Origin: Peristeroidobacter soli
GTDB taxonomy: Bacteria; Pseudomonadota; Gammaproteobacteria; Steroidobacterales; Steroidobacteraceae
DNA: 64,000 nucleotides
Direction of reading: 5' to 3'
Assembly (NCBI RefSeq): GCF_004138485.1
Contig: NZ_RYEV01000007.1
Span: 186,001-250,000, forward strand
The notes below the pieces were generated by a model. That model was given only the letters and a program-made list of their open reading frames with translations, was not told the origin of the DNA and ran no database searches. The position numbers and the translations under genes are program-made. Of the stretch, positions 1-9,009 are shown piece by piece; within the stretch, counting starts at the first letter, position 1; every line of letters starts with the position of its first letter.

Positions 1-2105
1 TACGGATCGTGCCGCTCGCTCATGCGAACGTACGAATCGATCATGCCCTGGAGCGCCACATCGGTACGCTGAAGGGCGCTCAGCGTCACGGCATGCGCAC
101 GCTTGGAGTGCAATACACGCCATACGCCCTCGGACAACGCAGCGAGCGCACGCTGTTCCTCGTCGCCATAGTTCGCCTCGCGATTGCCGACGCCGAGGAC
201 GGCGACCACTTCGTCACCGGACAGCATGGGCACGGCCATGAAACGCATCAGGTCTGGCAGGCCATCGTTCTGCGGCTTGCGGGCAATGTCGTTGGTCCAG
301 GTCGCGTGCTTACCGCGCACGCATTCGCTGAGCATCATGGCGCGGCCAATGGGCTGCGGCTCCGAATCGGCCATCACCACTTGCGGCCGACTGCCATCGC
401 GCCAGGCGGCAAGCGTCATGGTCTTGTGGGTGTTATCGACGAAATACAGATAGGCCAGCGGACTGCGGGTCACTTCGAGCGCCTGCTCGATGACCCGGCG
501 CACGATCGCGGACTCGTCGAGCGAGTCGGCTTGCTTGAACAGATCGACCAGGAAATCGGCCTGGCGCTGGAACAGCCGGTTGACGATCGAGTCGCGACGG
601 CGCTGCGCGGTATCGCGAATCAGCACGATGCTGTCGCCGCGCGTGTTCTCCAGCAACCCGACGCTCACTTCGACGTCGAACAGCGTGCCGTCCTTGCGAC
701 GATGCTTGGTCTCGTAACGGCCGCCACCGCGCACGCGACCCAGCTGCAATCGCAGCGTGGTCTCGCCGGAAGACGGATCCTCGATGTCCGCGGCGTTCAT
801 GCCCAACAGCTCGTCCTTGCTGTAGCCGGACATGCGGCAGTAGGTCGCGTTCACGTCCTGAATCTGGCCGTCGCTGCCGAGCAGCCACGAACCATCGGCC
901 GCCTGGTCGAGCAATGCGTTGCCGGCCTTCGCCTGTTCCTGCAACTGGCGCTCGCCCTCGACTCGCTGCGTCAGATCGAACGCGGCGACCAGGTCGGCGT
1001 TGCGACCGTCGAATTCGATCTGCTGCGAGGAGATCGACAACGCGAGGCCACTTCCGTCCTTGCGCTGATGCATGCGAACCGCCGCGTCGCGCGACTCGAC
1101 GCCCGACAGCTCCAACGCAGCGGCTTTCAAACCGAGGAATTCGGCGCGCGAATAACCATACATGGCCAGCGCCGTGTCGTTGACGGCAATAAAGCCACCG
1201 GTGGCATGGTCGGCAATCCACATCGGCTGCGGATTGTTTTCGAAGACGCGACGGAACCGCGCTTCGCCGGCAGCCAGTCGCTGATTGCTCGCCTCGAGCT
1301 CGCTGACGTGCGAGCGCAGACGCGCATGACCTTGAGTCGCCCGTTCCAGCGCTTCGGCCTGAGCTTCCGCCTGTTGAGCTTTCTCAGCGGCTTCGACCTG
1401 CAATCGATCGGCACGCTCGACCGCTTCGATCTGTGCGCGCTGTGCCTTTTCCAATGCTTCAGCTTGAGCGGTCTGCGTGCGTTGTACGCGCTCCAGCGCC
1501 TCGGCTTGCGCGGCTTGCAGACGTTGCGCCTTGTCGAGCTCCGCCGCCTGCACCGCTTGCACGCGCTGTGCGGCCTGCGCTTTCTCGAGCGCTTCAGCCT
1601 GGTTTTTTTCGAGCACGGCGAAACGCTGCATGGCTGCCGTGTCGAGCATGTTCATGGGACGGGTGTTGCCACTCGCACCGTTACCGTGACCGTTGGCCGG
1701 AGCAGGCTGCGCACCCGCGCGCGCACCGTTCCCGTGACCCGGCGGCAGCAACTCATCGAGCGCGCTCAGCAGTTTTTCCGGCGGCGTCGAGCGGGCGAGA
1801 AAGCGTTCCGCGCCGAGCTCCAGGGCAAAGCGTTCGTACTTGGGGTCGTCGTGCCGGCGGGTATAGAACAGGAAAGGGATGTTTTGCAGGCGCTCGTCCT
1901 GCTTCCATTTGCGGCACAGGGCGAAGCCGTCCATGCGGGGCAAGACAATGTCCGACACAATGGCCTGAGGCGCCTCGCGACGCGCAACGTCCAGGGCCGC
2001 GAGCCCGTTGGCGGACTTCAGAACCCGATGACCGCGACCCGACAGCAGAGTCTCGAGCGCGCTTTGCTCGGACTCGCGCTCGAATGCGATCAGGATGACA
2101 CCCAT
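1..2105 (-). CDS. Receiver-PAS-PAS-GAF signalling protein, probably an HD-GYP c-di-GMP phosphodiesterase (3' end outside window)
   Basis: The reading frame is open from an ATG at 2105 to the window edge, about 701 residues. The N terminus (about 1-120) is a receiver domain with phosphoacceptor Asp52 in VSDIVLPRMDG; the usual Lys is replaced by Arg in FLARSTPP. Residues about 160-275 form an Ala/Gln/Glu-rich coiled coil with repeated QAEALEKAQ-like units. Two PAS domains follow (FENNPQPMW...; LLGSDGQIQDVNATY...), then a GAF domain. The last residues read SERHDP followed by a TA-starting codon, which matches the RDPYTAGH entry of HD-GYP domains, so the missing part is probably a cyclic-di-GMP hydrolase; this is inference. 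The receiver gene and oligopeptidase B lie upstream on the same strand, separated by 145 bp. Confidence 0.85.
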   Translation of the reverse strand, partial: MGVILIAFERESEQSALETLLSGRGHRVLKSANGLAALDVARREAPQAIVSDIVLPRMDGFALCRKWKQDERLQNIPFLFYTRRHDDPKYERFALELGAERFLARSTPPEKLLSALDELLPPGHGNGARAGAQPAPANGHGNGASGNTRPMNMLDTAAMQRFAVLEKNQAEALEKAQAAQRVQAVQAAELDKAQRLQAAQAEALERVQRTQTAQAEALEKAQRAQIEAVERADRLQVEAAEKAQQAEAQAEALERATQGHARLRSHVSELEASNQRLAAGEARFRRVFENNPQPMWIADHATGGFIAVNDTALAMYGYSRAEFLGLKAAALELSGVESRDAAVRMHQRKDGSGLALSISSQQIEFDGRNADLVAAFDLTQRVEGERQLQEQAKAGNALLDQAADGSWLLGSDGQIQDVNATYCRMSGYSKDELLGMNAADIEDPSSGETTLRLQLGRVRGGGRYETKHRRKDGTLFDVEVSVGLLENTRGDSIVLIRDTAQRRRDSIVNRLFQRQADFLVDLFKQADSLDESAIVRRVIEQALEVTRSPLAYLYFVDNTHKTMTLAAWRDGSRPQVVMADSEPQPIGRAMMLSECVRGKHATWTNDIARKPQNDGLPDLMRFMAVPMLSGDEVVAVLGVGNREANYGDEEQRALAALSEGVWRVLHSKRAHAVTLSALQRTDVALQGMIDSYVRMSERHDP

Positions 2106-2221
2106 GCCTAGTCTCCCGGCGCGAGCGCGCCAGCCTTAGTACTGTCCTTCGGAGCCCCCGAAGTATGCCCGGCGCCCCCGGGGATTAGCACGACTAGGGG
2201 GAACTCCGAGCCGCAAAGGGA

Positions 2222-2243
2222 GACACAGAGCACATTCTGTGTC
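2222..2243 (-). terminator. Weak hairpin downstream of the receiver gene
   Basis: GACACAG (2222-2228) and CTGTGTC (2237-2243) are inverted repeats just past the receiver stop codon. On the minus strand the stem is followed by CTCCCTTT rather than a clean U tract, so it may be a weak terminator or an mRNA 3' stabiliser. Confidence 0.35.
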
Positions 2244-2250
2244 CGGACGT

Positions 2251-2685
2251 TCAGGGACCGGCGCGATTGATCCGGGTCCAGTACTGGCCGAGCAGCGACA
2301 CCTGGTCGGTGAACTGTTTGAAGTCCACCGGCTTGACGATGTAGCTGTTGGCGTGCGCTTCGTAGCTGCGCATCATGTCCGACTCCTGATCGGAGGACGA
2401 CATGATCACCACCGGGGTCGAGCGCGTCTTGGGATCGGCCTTGATCTGCGCCAGCACGTCCAGGCCGTCGATCTTCGGCATGTGCAGGTCGAGCAGCATC
2501 AGTTTCGGATTGCCGGACAGGCGCTGCGCGTAGACGCCCTGACGAAACACATAGTGAAGCGCCGCCTCGCCATCCTGCACCCACACCACCTGTTGTGAAA
2601 CGCCGCCGATCTCCAGCGCGCGAATGGTCAGCTCCGCATCCGTTGGATTGTCATCCGCCAGCAGAATGTAGCCGGTATGGCTCAT
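2251..2685 (-). CDS. Single-domain response regulator (Rcp1-like CheY protein)
   Basis: This 144-residue protein is a complete stand-alone receiver. It has the acidic pair Asp11-Asp12 (LLADDN), phosphoacceptor Asp66 in LLDLHMPKIDG, the Ser/Thr switch at about Ser96-98 and the conserved Lys118 in VKP. The loop before Asp66 has the extra length typical of Rcp1-type receivers, which often serve phytochrome-like kinases. No output domain is present, so it must act through a partner. Its ATG overlaps the stop codon of the oligopeptidase B gene by four bases (ATGA), which suggests coupled translation. The large receiver-PAS-GAF gene follows on the same strand and is a plausible partner. Confidence 0.93.
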   Translation of the reverse strand: MSHTGYILLADDNPTDAELTIRALEIGGVSQQVVWVQDGEAALHYVFRQGVYAQRLSGNPKLMLLDLHMPKIDGLDVLAQIKADPKTRSTPVVIMSSSDQESDMMRSYEAHANSYIVKPVDFKQFTDQVSLLGQYWTRINRAGP

Positions 2686-4745
2686 GGCGCGGCTCCAATG
2701 CTGGCACCTTCCGCCAGAGCGATGACGAATCCGTATTCTCGCGCCACTTCTCGCATGTGTTCATATCTCCCCGACTTGCCGCCGTGACCCGCTTCCAGGT
2801 TCACGTGCAACAGCAACGCGCGGCTGCCGGTATTGTGCCGTCTCAATTTCGCGACCCATTTTGCGGGCTCGTAATACTGCACCTGACTATCCCATAGTCC
2901 GGTGGTGACCAGCATGGCTGGATAAGGCTGGGAGCGGATATTGTCGTACGGCGAATAGGAAAGCATATAGGCGTAGGCAGCGGCTTCGTTCGGATCGCCC
3001 CACTCGTCGTATTCGAGTGTGGTCAAGGGAATGCTGGTATCGAGCATGGTGGTGACGATGTCGACGAACGGCACGTGCGCCACCAGCGCGGCATATCGAT
3101 CGGCCGCGACGTTGGCGATCACGCCCATCAGCAGTCCGCCGGCGCTGCCGCCCGCCGCGAATACTTTGTCCGGTGCGCAGTAACCGCGCGCCACCAGATG
3201 ATCGGTCACATCGACAAAATCGTTGAACGTGTTCCACTTCTGTTCCAGACGTCCGGCGTCGTACCAGCGCCGGCCGAGTTCCTGACCGCCGCGGACGTGC
3301 GCCATCGCATACACGAAGCCGCGATCGAGAATCGACAGCCGCGAGGAGCTGAACGCCGGCTCCATGCTCAGCCCGTACGAGCCGTAGCCGTATTGATATA
3401 ACGGCGCCGTGCCGTTCAGCGGCGTGCCTTTGCGATACACGATCGAGACTGGAATGCGCTCGCCATCGCGAGCAGGCGCCCAGACGAACTCGCTGACGTA
3501 GTTGGCTGGATCGAAATCGCCGAGCACCGGCTCACGTTTCAACACGACACGCGAGCCGTCGGCAAGATGGTATTGATACGTGGTGCCGGGCGTGGTCAGC
3601 GACGTATACACGTAACGAAGCTGCGTGGTGTCGAGCTCGGGATTCGAGCCGAGCGCCATGGTGTACGTCGGATCGTCCGCGGTCAGATGAAACGGCGCTT
3701 CGCCCCAGCGCTGCACGCGAATGTTCATCAGGCCACGCGAACGTTCGCTGACCGCGACGAAGGTGCGGAACAATTCGAAGTCCTGAATGAACACTTCCGG
3801 ATCGTGCGCCATCACGTCGCGCCACTGAGTACGATCCGCGGCCTGCGTCACCGGCACGGCGACCAGGCGGAAATTCAGCGCCTGCCAGTTGGTGCGGATG
3901 ATGAAGCGCTCGTCGAGATGATCGAGCTGATATTCGTGATCTTCCTCGCGGGGCACCACCACTTTGAAATCGAACGTAAGGTCATCGGTGCGCGTGTACC
4001 GCCACTCCGACGACGTGGTGCTCTCGGAGGCGATCAACAGATAACGTTCCGACTTGCTGCGCTCGACGGTGAGATCGAAGCTTTCGTCGGGCTCTTCGTA
4101 GATGAGCGCATCGGCGCCGGTGTCGCCCAGGCGATGACTGCGGATGCGCCGGCCGAGCAGCGTCACCGGATCCTTCTCGACATACAGCAACGTGCGATTG
4201 TCGTCGGCCCAGGCGATGCCGCCGTCGACGTTCTCGATCACATCGGGCAGCAAGGTGCCGGTGGCCAGATCCTTGATCCTGAGCCGGTACTGCCGACGAC
4301 CCACCGTGTCCTCGGTGTAAGCCAGCAGCCGATTGTCGGGACTGATCTCATATCCGCCCAATTGATAGAACGGCAGCCCGGAGGCGAGCGCGTTGCCGTC
4401 GAGCAGGATCTCCTCCTCCGCCGTCGCGCTGTCTGCCCGGCGCACCACGATGGGATATTCCTGCCCGGTCGCGAACCGGATCGAATACCAGTAGCCGCGG
4501 TAACGCACCGGCACGGTCGAGTCGTCCTGCTTCAGCCGCGCGACGATCTCGGTGTAGAGCCGATCGATCAGCGGCTGGATCGGCGCCAGCTGCGTCTCGG
4601 TGTATTGGTTCTCGGCTTTCAGATAGCTGAGGACGTCCGGATCGGTGCGCGTGTCGTCGCGCAGCCAATAATAAACGTCGTCGCGTGCGCCATTGGGAGA
4701 GGCGACGCGATGTGATCGCATCGATGCGAGCGGCGGCTTGGACAC
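2682..4745 (-). CDS. ptrB: Oligopeptidase B / prolyl oligopeptidase-family serine peptidase (S9A)
   Basis: The protein carries the family N-terminal signature YYWLRDDTR, a beta-propeller region, and a C-terminal alpha/beta hydrolase. The nucleophile Ser lies in GGSAGG, the Asp in LWDSQVQYYEP and the His in AGHGGKSGR. Oligopeptidase B cleaves short peptides after Lys or Arg in the cytoplasm; no signal peptide is seen. I chose a GTG start at 4745 because it gives 687 residues, close to the roughly 690 usual for PtrB, and leaves the right spacing before the YYWLRDD motif. Alternatives are TTG at 4823 (713 aa) and ATG at 4721 (679 aa). The 3' end overlaps the downstream receiver gene by four bases. 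Confidence 0.9.
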   Translation of the reverse strand: MSKPPLASMRSHRVASPNGARDDVYYWLRDDTRTDPDVLSYLKAENQYTETQLAPIQPLIDRLYTEIVARLKQDDSTVPVRYRGYWYSIRFATGQEYPIVVRRADSATAEEEILLDGNALASGLPFYQLGGYEISPDNRLLAYTEDTVGRRQYRLRIKDLATGTLLPDVIENVDGGIAWADDNRTLLYVEKDPVTLLGRRIRSHRLGDTGADALIYEEPDESFDLTVERSKSERYLLIASESTTSSEWRYTRTDDLTFDFKVVVPREEDHEYQLDHLDERFIIRTNWQALNFRLVAVPVTQAADRTQWRDVMAHDPEVFIQDFELFRTFVAVSERSRGLMNIRVQRWGEAPFHLTADDPTYTMALGSNPELDTTQLRYVYTSLTTPGTTYQYHLADGSRVVLKREPVLGDFDPANYVSEFVWAPARDGERIPVSIVYRKGTPLNGTAPLYQYGYGSYGLSMEPAFSSSRLSILDRGFVYAMAHVRGGQELGRRWYDAGRLEQKWNTFNDFVDVTDHLVARGYCAPDKVFAAGGSAGGLLMGVIANVAADRYAALVAHVPFVDIVTTMLDTSIPLTTLEYDEWGDPNEAAAYAYMLSYSPYDNIRSQPYPAMLVTTGLWDSQVQYYEPAKWVAKLRRHNTGSRALLLHVNLEAGHGGKSGRYEHMREVAREYGFVIALAEGASIGAAP

Positions 4746-5122
4746 GTTGCTGGGAGTCGAAAAAATAACTGAACAAAAACGGTTAACTGAACGGATCGTG
4801 CAGCGCCGGCGGCGGCGTGGCAACTGTGGCCCTCATCCATTCCCCTATTCGCACCACAAACCGGTCGCGTAGCCACTTGCCAACAACTTTCGCGCTGGCA
4901 GCCGACGCACAAAGGGGTAGGATCACGCCCGCCACCCGATCCGGAGCAGCGGCATCGTACAGGGCATCAAACCGGGGGCGGCATCAGACATTGGATGAAC
5001 GGCGCATGGCAATTTTGCGCGTCAGTTCACGCGAGCGAGCCGGAAAAGACAGATACAGTTCTCAGCTGTTCCATCTTGCATAAGTAGTATTACGCGACAA
5101 GCAAAAACCCCCGGAGGGGTCT
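4746..5122. promoter_or_regulatory. Divergent intergenic region between ptrB and the TonB-domain gene
   Basis: This stretch of about 377 bp lies between two divergently transcribed genes and should hold both promoters. I see no convincing protein in it. At its right end ACCCC (5107-5111) can pair with GGGGT (5116-5120) around a CGGA loop, placing part of the Shine-Dalgarno GGAGG of the TonB-domain gene in a small stem. Confidence 0.4.
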
Positions 5123-7171
5123 ATGGCCAACGCGCAACAGGGTCGTTCGTCGGGACACGGCAATACTCAGGACGAGGTCAACTTGGAGATCGACGATTCA
5201 CAAGCCTTGCGGCAGCTGGAAGAAGGCACGTCGCCGCCCATCCTGGTCCTGAGCCGTGACGCCAATCTGGTCGAAACGGTCAAAAAGGCCGCCCCCCGGG
5301 GCGTTTCGGTGGCATTCGCGCCCGACCTGGACCATGTCGCGGAGAAGCTTTCCAACCTGAAGCCAGGCGTGCTGGTCGCGGACACCGCGAGCACCGCCGA
5401 CGTGGCTTCGATGGTGGCGCAGCTGACTCAGCATTTCCCTGAGCTGGTCGTCGTGGTCGCGGGCAAGCGCGAGGACAGCTCCGCGCTGATGCAGCTCACC
5501 GCCGCCGGCCGGATCTTCCGATTCCTGCTCACACCGTTGTCACATGGCCAGACGCGCCTCGCGCTGGAAGCCGCGGTCAAACAGCATCTGGATCTCTCGG
5601 CCGCCGGTCAGCGCCTCAGCACCGCCGGCGCGTCCGGCGAAGGCGGCAGCAAGAATTACGTGATGACCTACGGCGCACTGGCCGCGGGTCTGCTGGTCGT
5701 CATCGGCGGTATCTGGTTCGGCGTCAGCCGTTTCACCGGTGAGCCCGAAGTGCCGCCGGTCGTGAATGTGCCAGTCGCACCGGGGGCGCAGCAGCCGGGC
5801 GGCGTGCCGGAACGTCCGGATCCGGTCAAAGCCGAGCTGGCGTTGGCCAAGGACGCGTTCGATCAGAACAAGTTCATCGAGCCGCAGGGCGAAAGCGCAC
5901 TGGATCTGTATCGAAGCGCGCTGGCGCTGGATCCGACCAGCCAGGCCGCGAAGGACGGCATTCGTTCGGTCGTCGACAAGATTCTGGAACGCGCCGAAGC
6001 CGCGCTGCTCGCCGAACGTTTGGAAGAAGCCATTCGCACGATCGAAACCGCGCGCGATATCGATTCGACTCATCCGCGCCTGGCGTTCCTGGATACGCAG
6101 GTCGCGCGCGAACGTGAACGTTTGAAGCTGTCGCAGGCTCAGGAAGTCGGCAATCGCGTGCGCTCGCTGGTCAACAGCGCGAACGATCGCATGGCCAACG
6201 GCCGCCTGCTGACACCGACCAATGGCAGCGCGAAGGACGCGCTGTTGGAAGCGCGCCGCCTCGATCCGACGGATCCGACGGTGCTGTCCACGATTCGTGA
6301 GTTCAGCGCACAGCTGACCGAGGAAGCTCGCAAGGCACTGGCCAGCGGCAACGTCGAGGCGGCCACTGCATACGTGCAGGGCGCGCGTCAGATGGGTTCC
6401 GCGGGTAGCGCGCTGGCTGCTGTCGAACGCTCGCTTGTCGAAGCCACTCGTACTGCAGGTCCGGGCGCGGGTCCGAACACCGCTGCGGGCTCCACGGCGC
6501 AGTCGGCTAGCGCACGCCGTCCGGCGACCAATGCGCCGGCCGCGGGCGCAGGCCCGAACGTCGACGCCATGGTGGCTGACGTTCGTACACGCCTGACCGA
6601 AGGCAAGCTGATCGATCCGCCGGGCGACAGCGCTCGCGATCTGTTGGCGAATCTGCGGACCACCGCGCCGAATCGTCCGGAAGTGGACGAGCTGTCGCGC
6701 ACACTCTCGCAGCGTCTGCTCGACTCCGGTCGTCAGGCCATGAATGCGAAAGCGTACGAGCGCTCAGCGCAGCTGATCGCCGCGGCCAAGGATGTTGGTC
6801 AGCGCTTCAACGGCGCGGCCATCTCGCAGGCTGAAGCGGATCTCACCGCGGCCCGCGACGCGAACTCTCAGCAGACGAACGTCGTGTCCGCCGCTTCGCT
6901 GAAGCGCGTGCGCATGGTGTCGCCGGCGTATCCGGATGCGGCCCGTAAACGCGGCATCGAAGGCTGGGTGGAACTGGCCTTCACCGTGCAGACCAACGGC
7001 ACGGTCGATCAGGTGGAAGTGCGCAACGCCAGCCCGGCCGATGTGTTCGACGACGCGGCGATCCGCGCCGTGCGCCAGTGGCGCTTCGAGCCGGTCGAAC
7101 GTAACGGCGAGCGCATCGAACAGCGCGCCATGGTGCGTCTGAAGTTCTCGCAGCAGGCGTCGCAGAACTAA
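5123..7171 (+). CDS. TonB C-terminal-domain protein with degenerate N-terminal receiver domain and repeat-rich periplasmic region
   Basis: This 682-residue protein has four parts. Residues about 38-155 look like a response-regulator receiver fold that keeps an Asp at the phosphorylation position (Asp87 in VLVADTAS). It has lost the conserved Lys (FLLTP) and most of the acidic pocket. A single membrane helix spans about 180-201. The region 225-600 contains two related TPR-like segments, seen as repeated PQGESALDL / PPGDSARDL starts. The last 90 residues are a TonB C-terminal domain (SPAYPDAARKRGIEGWVELAF ... QWRFEP). The topology would put the receiver in the cytoplasm and TonB in the periplasm. 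No ExbB/ExbD genes are adjacent. The start has GGAGGGG upstream, and a strong terminator follows. Confidence 0.88.
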   Translation: MANAQQGRSSGHGNTQDEVNLEIDDSQALRQLEEGTSPPILVLSRDANLVETVKKAAPRGVSVAFAPDLDHVAEKLSNLKPGVLVADTASTADVASMVAQLTQHFPELVVVVAGKREDSSALMQLTAAGRIFRFLLTPLSHGQTRLALEAAVKQHLDLSAAGQRLSTAGASGEGGSKNYVMTYGALAAGLLVVIGGIWFGVSRFTGEPEVPPVVNVPVAPGAQQPGGVPERPDPVKAELALAKDAFDQNKFIEPQGESALDLYRSALALDPTSQAAKDGIRSVVDKILERAEAALLAERLEEAIRTIETARDIDSTHPRLAFLDTQVARERERLKLSQAQEVGNRVRSLVNSANDRMANGRLLTPTNGSAKDALLEARRLDPTDPTVLSTIREFSAQLTEEARKALASGNVEAATAYVQGARQMGSAGSALAAVERSLVEATRTAGPGAGPNTAAGSTAQSASARRPATNAPAAGAGPNVDAMVADVRTRLTEGKLIDPPGDSARDLLANLRTTAPNRPEVDELSRTLSQRLLDSGRQAMNAKAYERSAQLIAAAKDVGQRFNGAAISQAEADLTAARDANSQQTNVVSAASLKRVRMVSPAYPDAARKRGIEGWVELAFTVQTNGTVDQVEVRNASPADVFDDAAIRAVRQWRFEPVERNGERIEQRAMVRLKFSQQASQN

Positions 7172-7198
7172 GCCAGACAGCTGCTCTGTTCCGTTACC

Positions 7199-7226
7199 AA
7201 GGCGGCCCCATCGGGCCGCCTTTTTA
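7199..7226 (+). terminator. Rho-independent terminator of the TonB-domain gene
   Basis: An 8-bp GC-rich stem GGCGGCCC / GGGCCGCC with loop CATC (7201-7220) is followed by TTTTTATTT. Confidence 0.9.
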
Positions 7227-7441
7227 TTTGCCTCCTCCAGCCGGCCCGGCACGCCATGTGGCCACTGCAAACGTCGAACCGAGCCGGTACGCCCGCATGG
7301 CCACGGCACTTGCTCGTGCTGCCGAGTACATTCGAGCACTCGCCTCGGCACCGCCTCGACCGAGCCAAGTCGTGTCAACTTCAGGCGGGTGACGTGGCCG
7401 CGAGTTGACGCTACGCTGCGCGTCCTTTTTGGCCTGGTGCC

Positions 7442-8881
7442 ATGGATACCGCAACTCCCGCCGTCGCTTCTCCGACCTCGTCCTTGCCCGCGCAGCGGCT
7501 GGACGCGTCGGGTCGTGCGCACGTGGATGTGCGGGCCATCGTCGCGCTCGCCGTGCCGTTCGCGGCGAACAGTGCGATTCAAGCGATCCTGAATCTCACG
7601 GACACCTGGTTCATCGGGCGCATCTCCACCAGCGCGCTCGCCGCCATTGCCTCGATTCACTGGCCGGTGATCGCTTGTATCGCGTTGTTTGGTGGCGTCG
7701 GTCTGGCGGGACAAACATTGGTCGCGCAAGCCTTCGGCGGCCGACGCCTCAAACGCGCGGCGCAAGCCGGCTGGATTTCGATGTGGGCGGCGCTGCTGGT
7801 CGCACCGCTATTCTGGTTCATCGCCATGAACGGCGACGCCGTGCTCGATCCGTTCGGCCTCGCGCCCGATGTGCAAGCGTTGGCGGTTCAATTCTGGCAG
7901 CCGCGAATGTTTGGTGCGCCGCTGGGCGTGGCGCTGTGGGGCATGCTCGGATTCTTCAACGGCATCGGCCGGCCGAAGATTTCCTTCATGGTCGACGCGC
8001 TGGTCTGTATCAGCAACGCCTGCTTCGCGCAGTTGTTTATTTTCGAGTGGGGCTGGGGCATCGCCGGCGCCGCGTGGGCCACCAACTGCGCGCAGGCGCT
8101 GGGCCTGCTGGTGGGGTTGAGTATCTTCGCCGGCCCCAGCATGAATCGCATGTTTCATTCGCGCTTGATGTGGCGGCCGCGCGCTCACAAGATCGCCGCG
8201 CAATGGAAGCTCGGCATGCCGATGGGCATGCTGATCGCCGCCGACGTGCTCGGCTTCGCGATGTTTCAACTCATGCAAGTGCATCTGAGCACGGTGGACG
8301 GCGCCGCGACTCAGATCGTCATGATGCTCACGTCGATCTCGTTCATGCCGGCCATCGGCATCGCGATGGCGGGCACGACCCTGGTCGGTCAGTCGATCGG
8401 CATGGGCGATCGCGGCTGGGCCCGGCGCATCGGCAACAGCATCATCGTGATGTGCACGACCTATATGGGCACGGTCGGCCTGTTGCTGGGACTGGCCGCG
8501 CCCTGGCTGATCCCGACCTTCGTCGCCGACAACGATCCGCAGGCGCTGGCGGTGATTCAGCTGGGCGCGACGCTGATGTGGGTGGCGGCGGCTTATCAGT
8601 TGTTCGACGGCTTGAACTTCGCCTGCTCCTTCAGCCTGCGCGGCGCGGGTGACGCGACGGTGCCGGCGGCCTGCGTGCTGGTGCTGTCCTGGCTGGTGTT
8701 CGTACCGCTGGCACACAGCCTGTCGTTCAAACCCGGCGGCGGCTGGGTCGAATGGCTGCCGCAATTCGGCCTGGGTGCGCTCGGCGGCTGGCTGGCGGCG
8801 CTCACCTACATCATCCTCATTTCGGTCGTCCTGTTGCTTCGCTGGCGCTCGGGCGCGTGGCAGAAGATCCGGCTTCGCTGA
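7442..8881 (+). CDS. MATE-family multidrug/toxin exporter
   Basis: This 479-residue inner-membrane protein has about 12 hydrophobic helices and two homologous halves, as in NorM/DinF-type MATE carriers that export cationic compounds in exchange for sodium ions or protons. The first helix region contains the family pattern AVPFAANSAIQAILNLTDTW and the loop GQTLVAQAFGG; the second half repeats it as AMAGTTLVGQSIGMGD. The N terminus has an unusual 30-residue polar extension. No regulator or adaptor protein sits next to it, so the substrate cannot be inferred. The upstream gap of 270 bp holds the previous gene's terminator and presumably this gene's promoter. Confidence 0.92.
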   Translation: MDTATPAVASPTSSLPAQRLDASGRAHVDVRAIVALAVPFAANSAIQAILNLTDTWFIGRISTSALAAIASIHWPVIACIALFGGVGLAGQTLVAQAFGGRRLKRAAQAGWISMWAALLVAPLFWFIAMNGDAVLDPFGLAPDVQALAVQFWQPRMFGAPLGVALWGMLGFFNGIGRPKISFMVDALVCISNACFAQLFIFEWGWGIAGAAWATNCAQALGLLVGLSIFAGPSMNRMFHSRLMWRPRAHKIAAQWKLGMPMGMLIAADVLGFAMFQLMQVHLSTVDGAATQIVMMLTSISFMPAIGIAMAGTTLVGQSIGMGDRGWARRIGNSIIVMCTTYMGTVGLLLGLAAPWLIPTFVADNDPQALAVIQLGATLMWVAAAYQLFDGLNFACSFSLRGAGDATVPAACVLVLSWLVFVPLAHSLSFKPGGGWVEWLPQFGLGALGGWLAALTYIILISVVLLLRWRSGAWQKIRLR

Positions 8882-9009
8882 CCTGACCGGGAGGCTGTGC
8901 GCCCCTGGGAGCACGGCCGAGGATATCCCGCGGGAGACAGACGAGTAAGCCATGACGAGGCCGGCGATGCTATGGTCTGCATTCGACGCCGGGCTGACGG
9001 GACCACACT

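Noticed and set aside
9-2111. 700-residue plus-strand ORF at the left edge
   Set aside because: It is the antisense shadow of a minus-strand frame that reads clear receiver, PAS and GAF motifs. The antisense protein is Arg/His-rich with no family motif.
4817-5083. 88-residue plus-strand ORF in the ptrB/TonB gap
   Set aside because: Low-complexity Arg/Ser/Thr content, no Shine-Dalgarno; the region is better explained as a divergent promoter.
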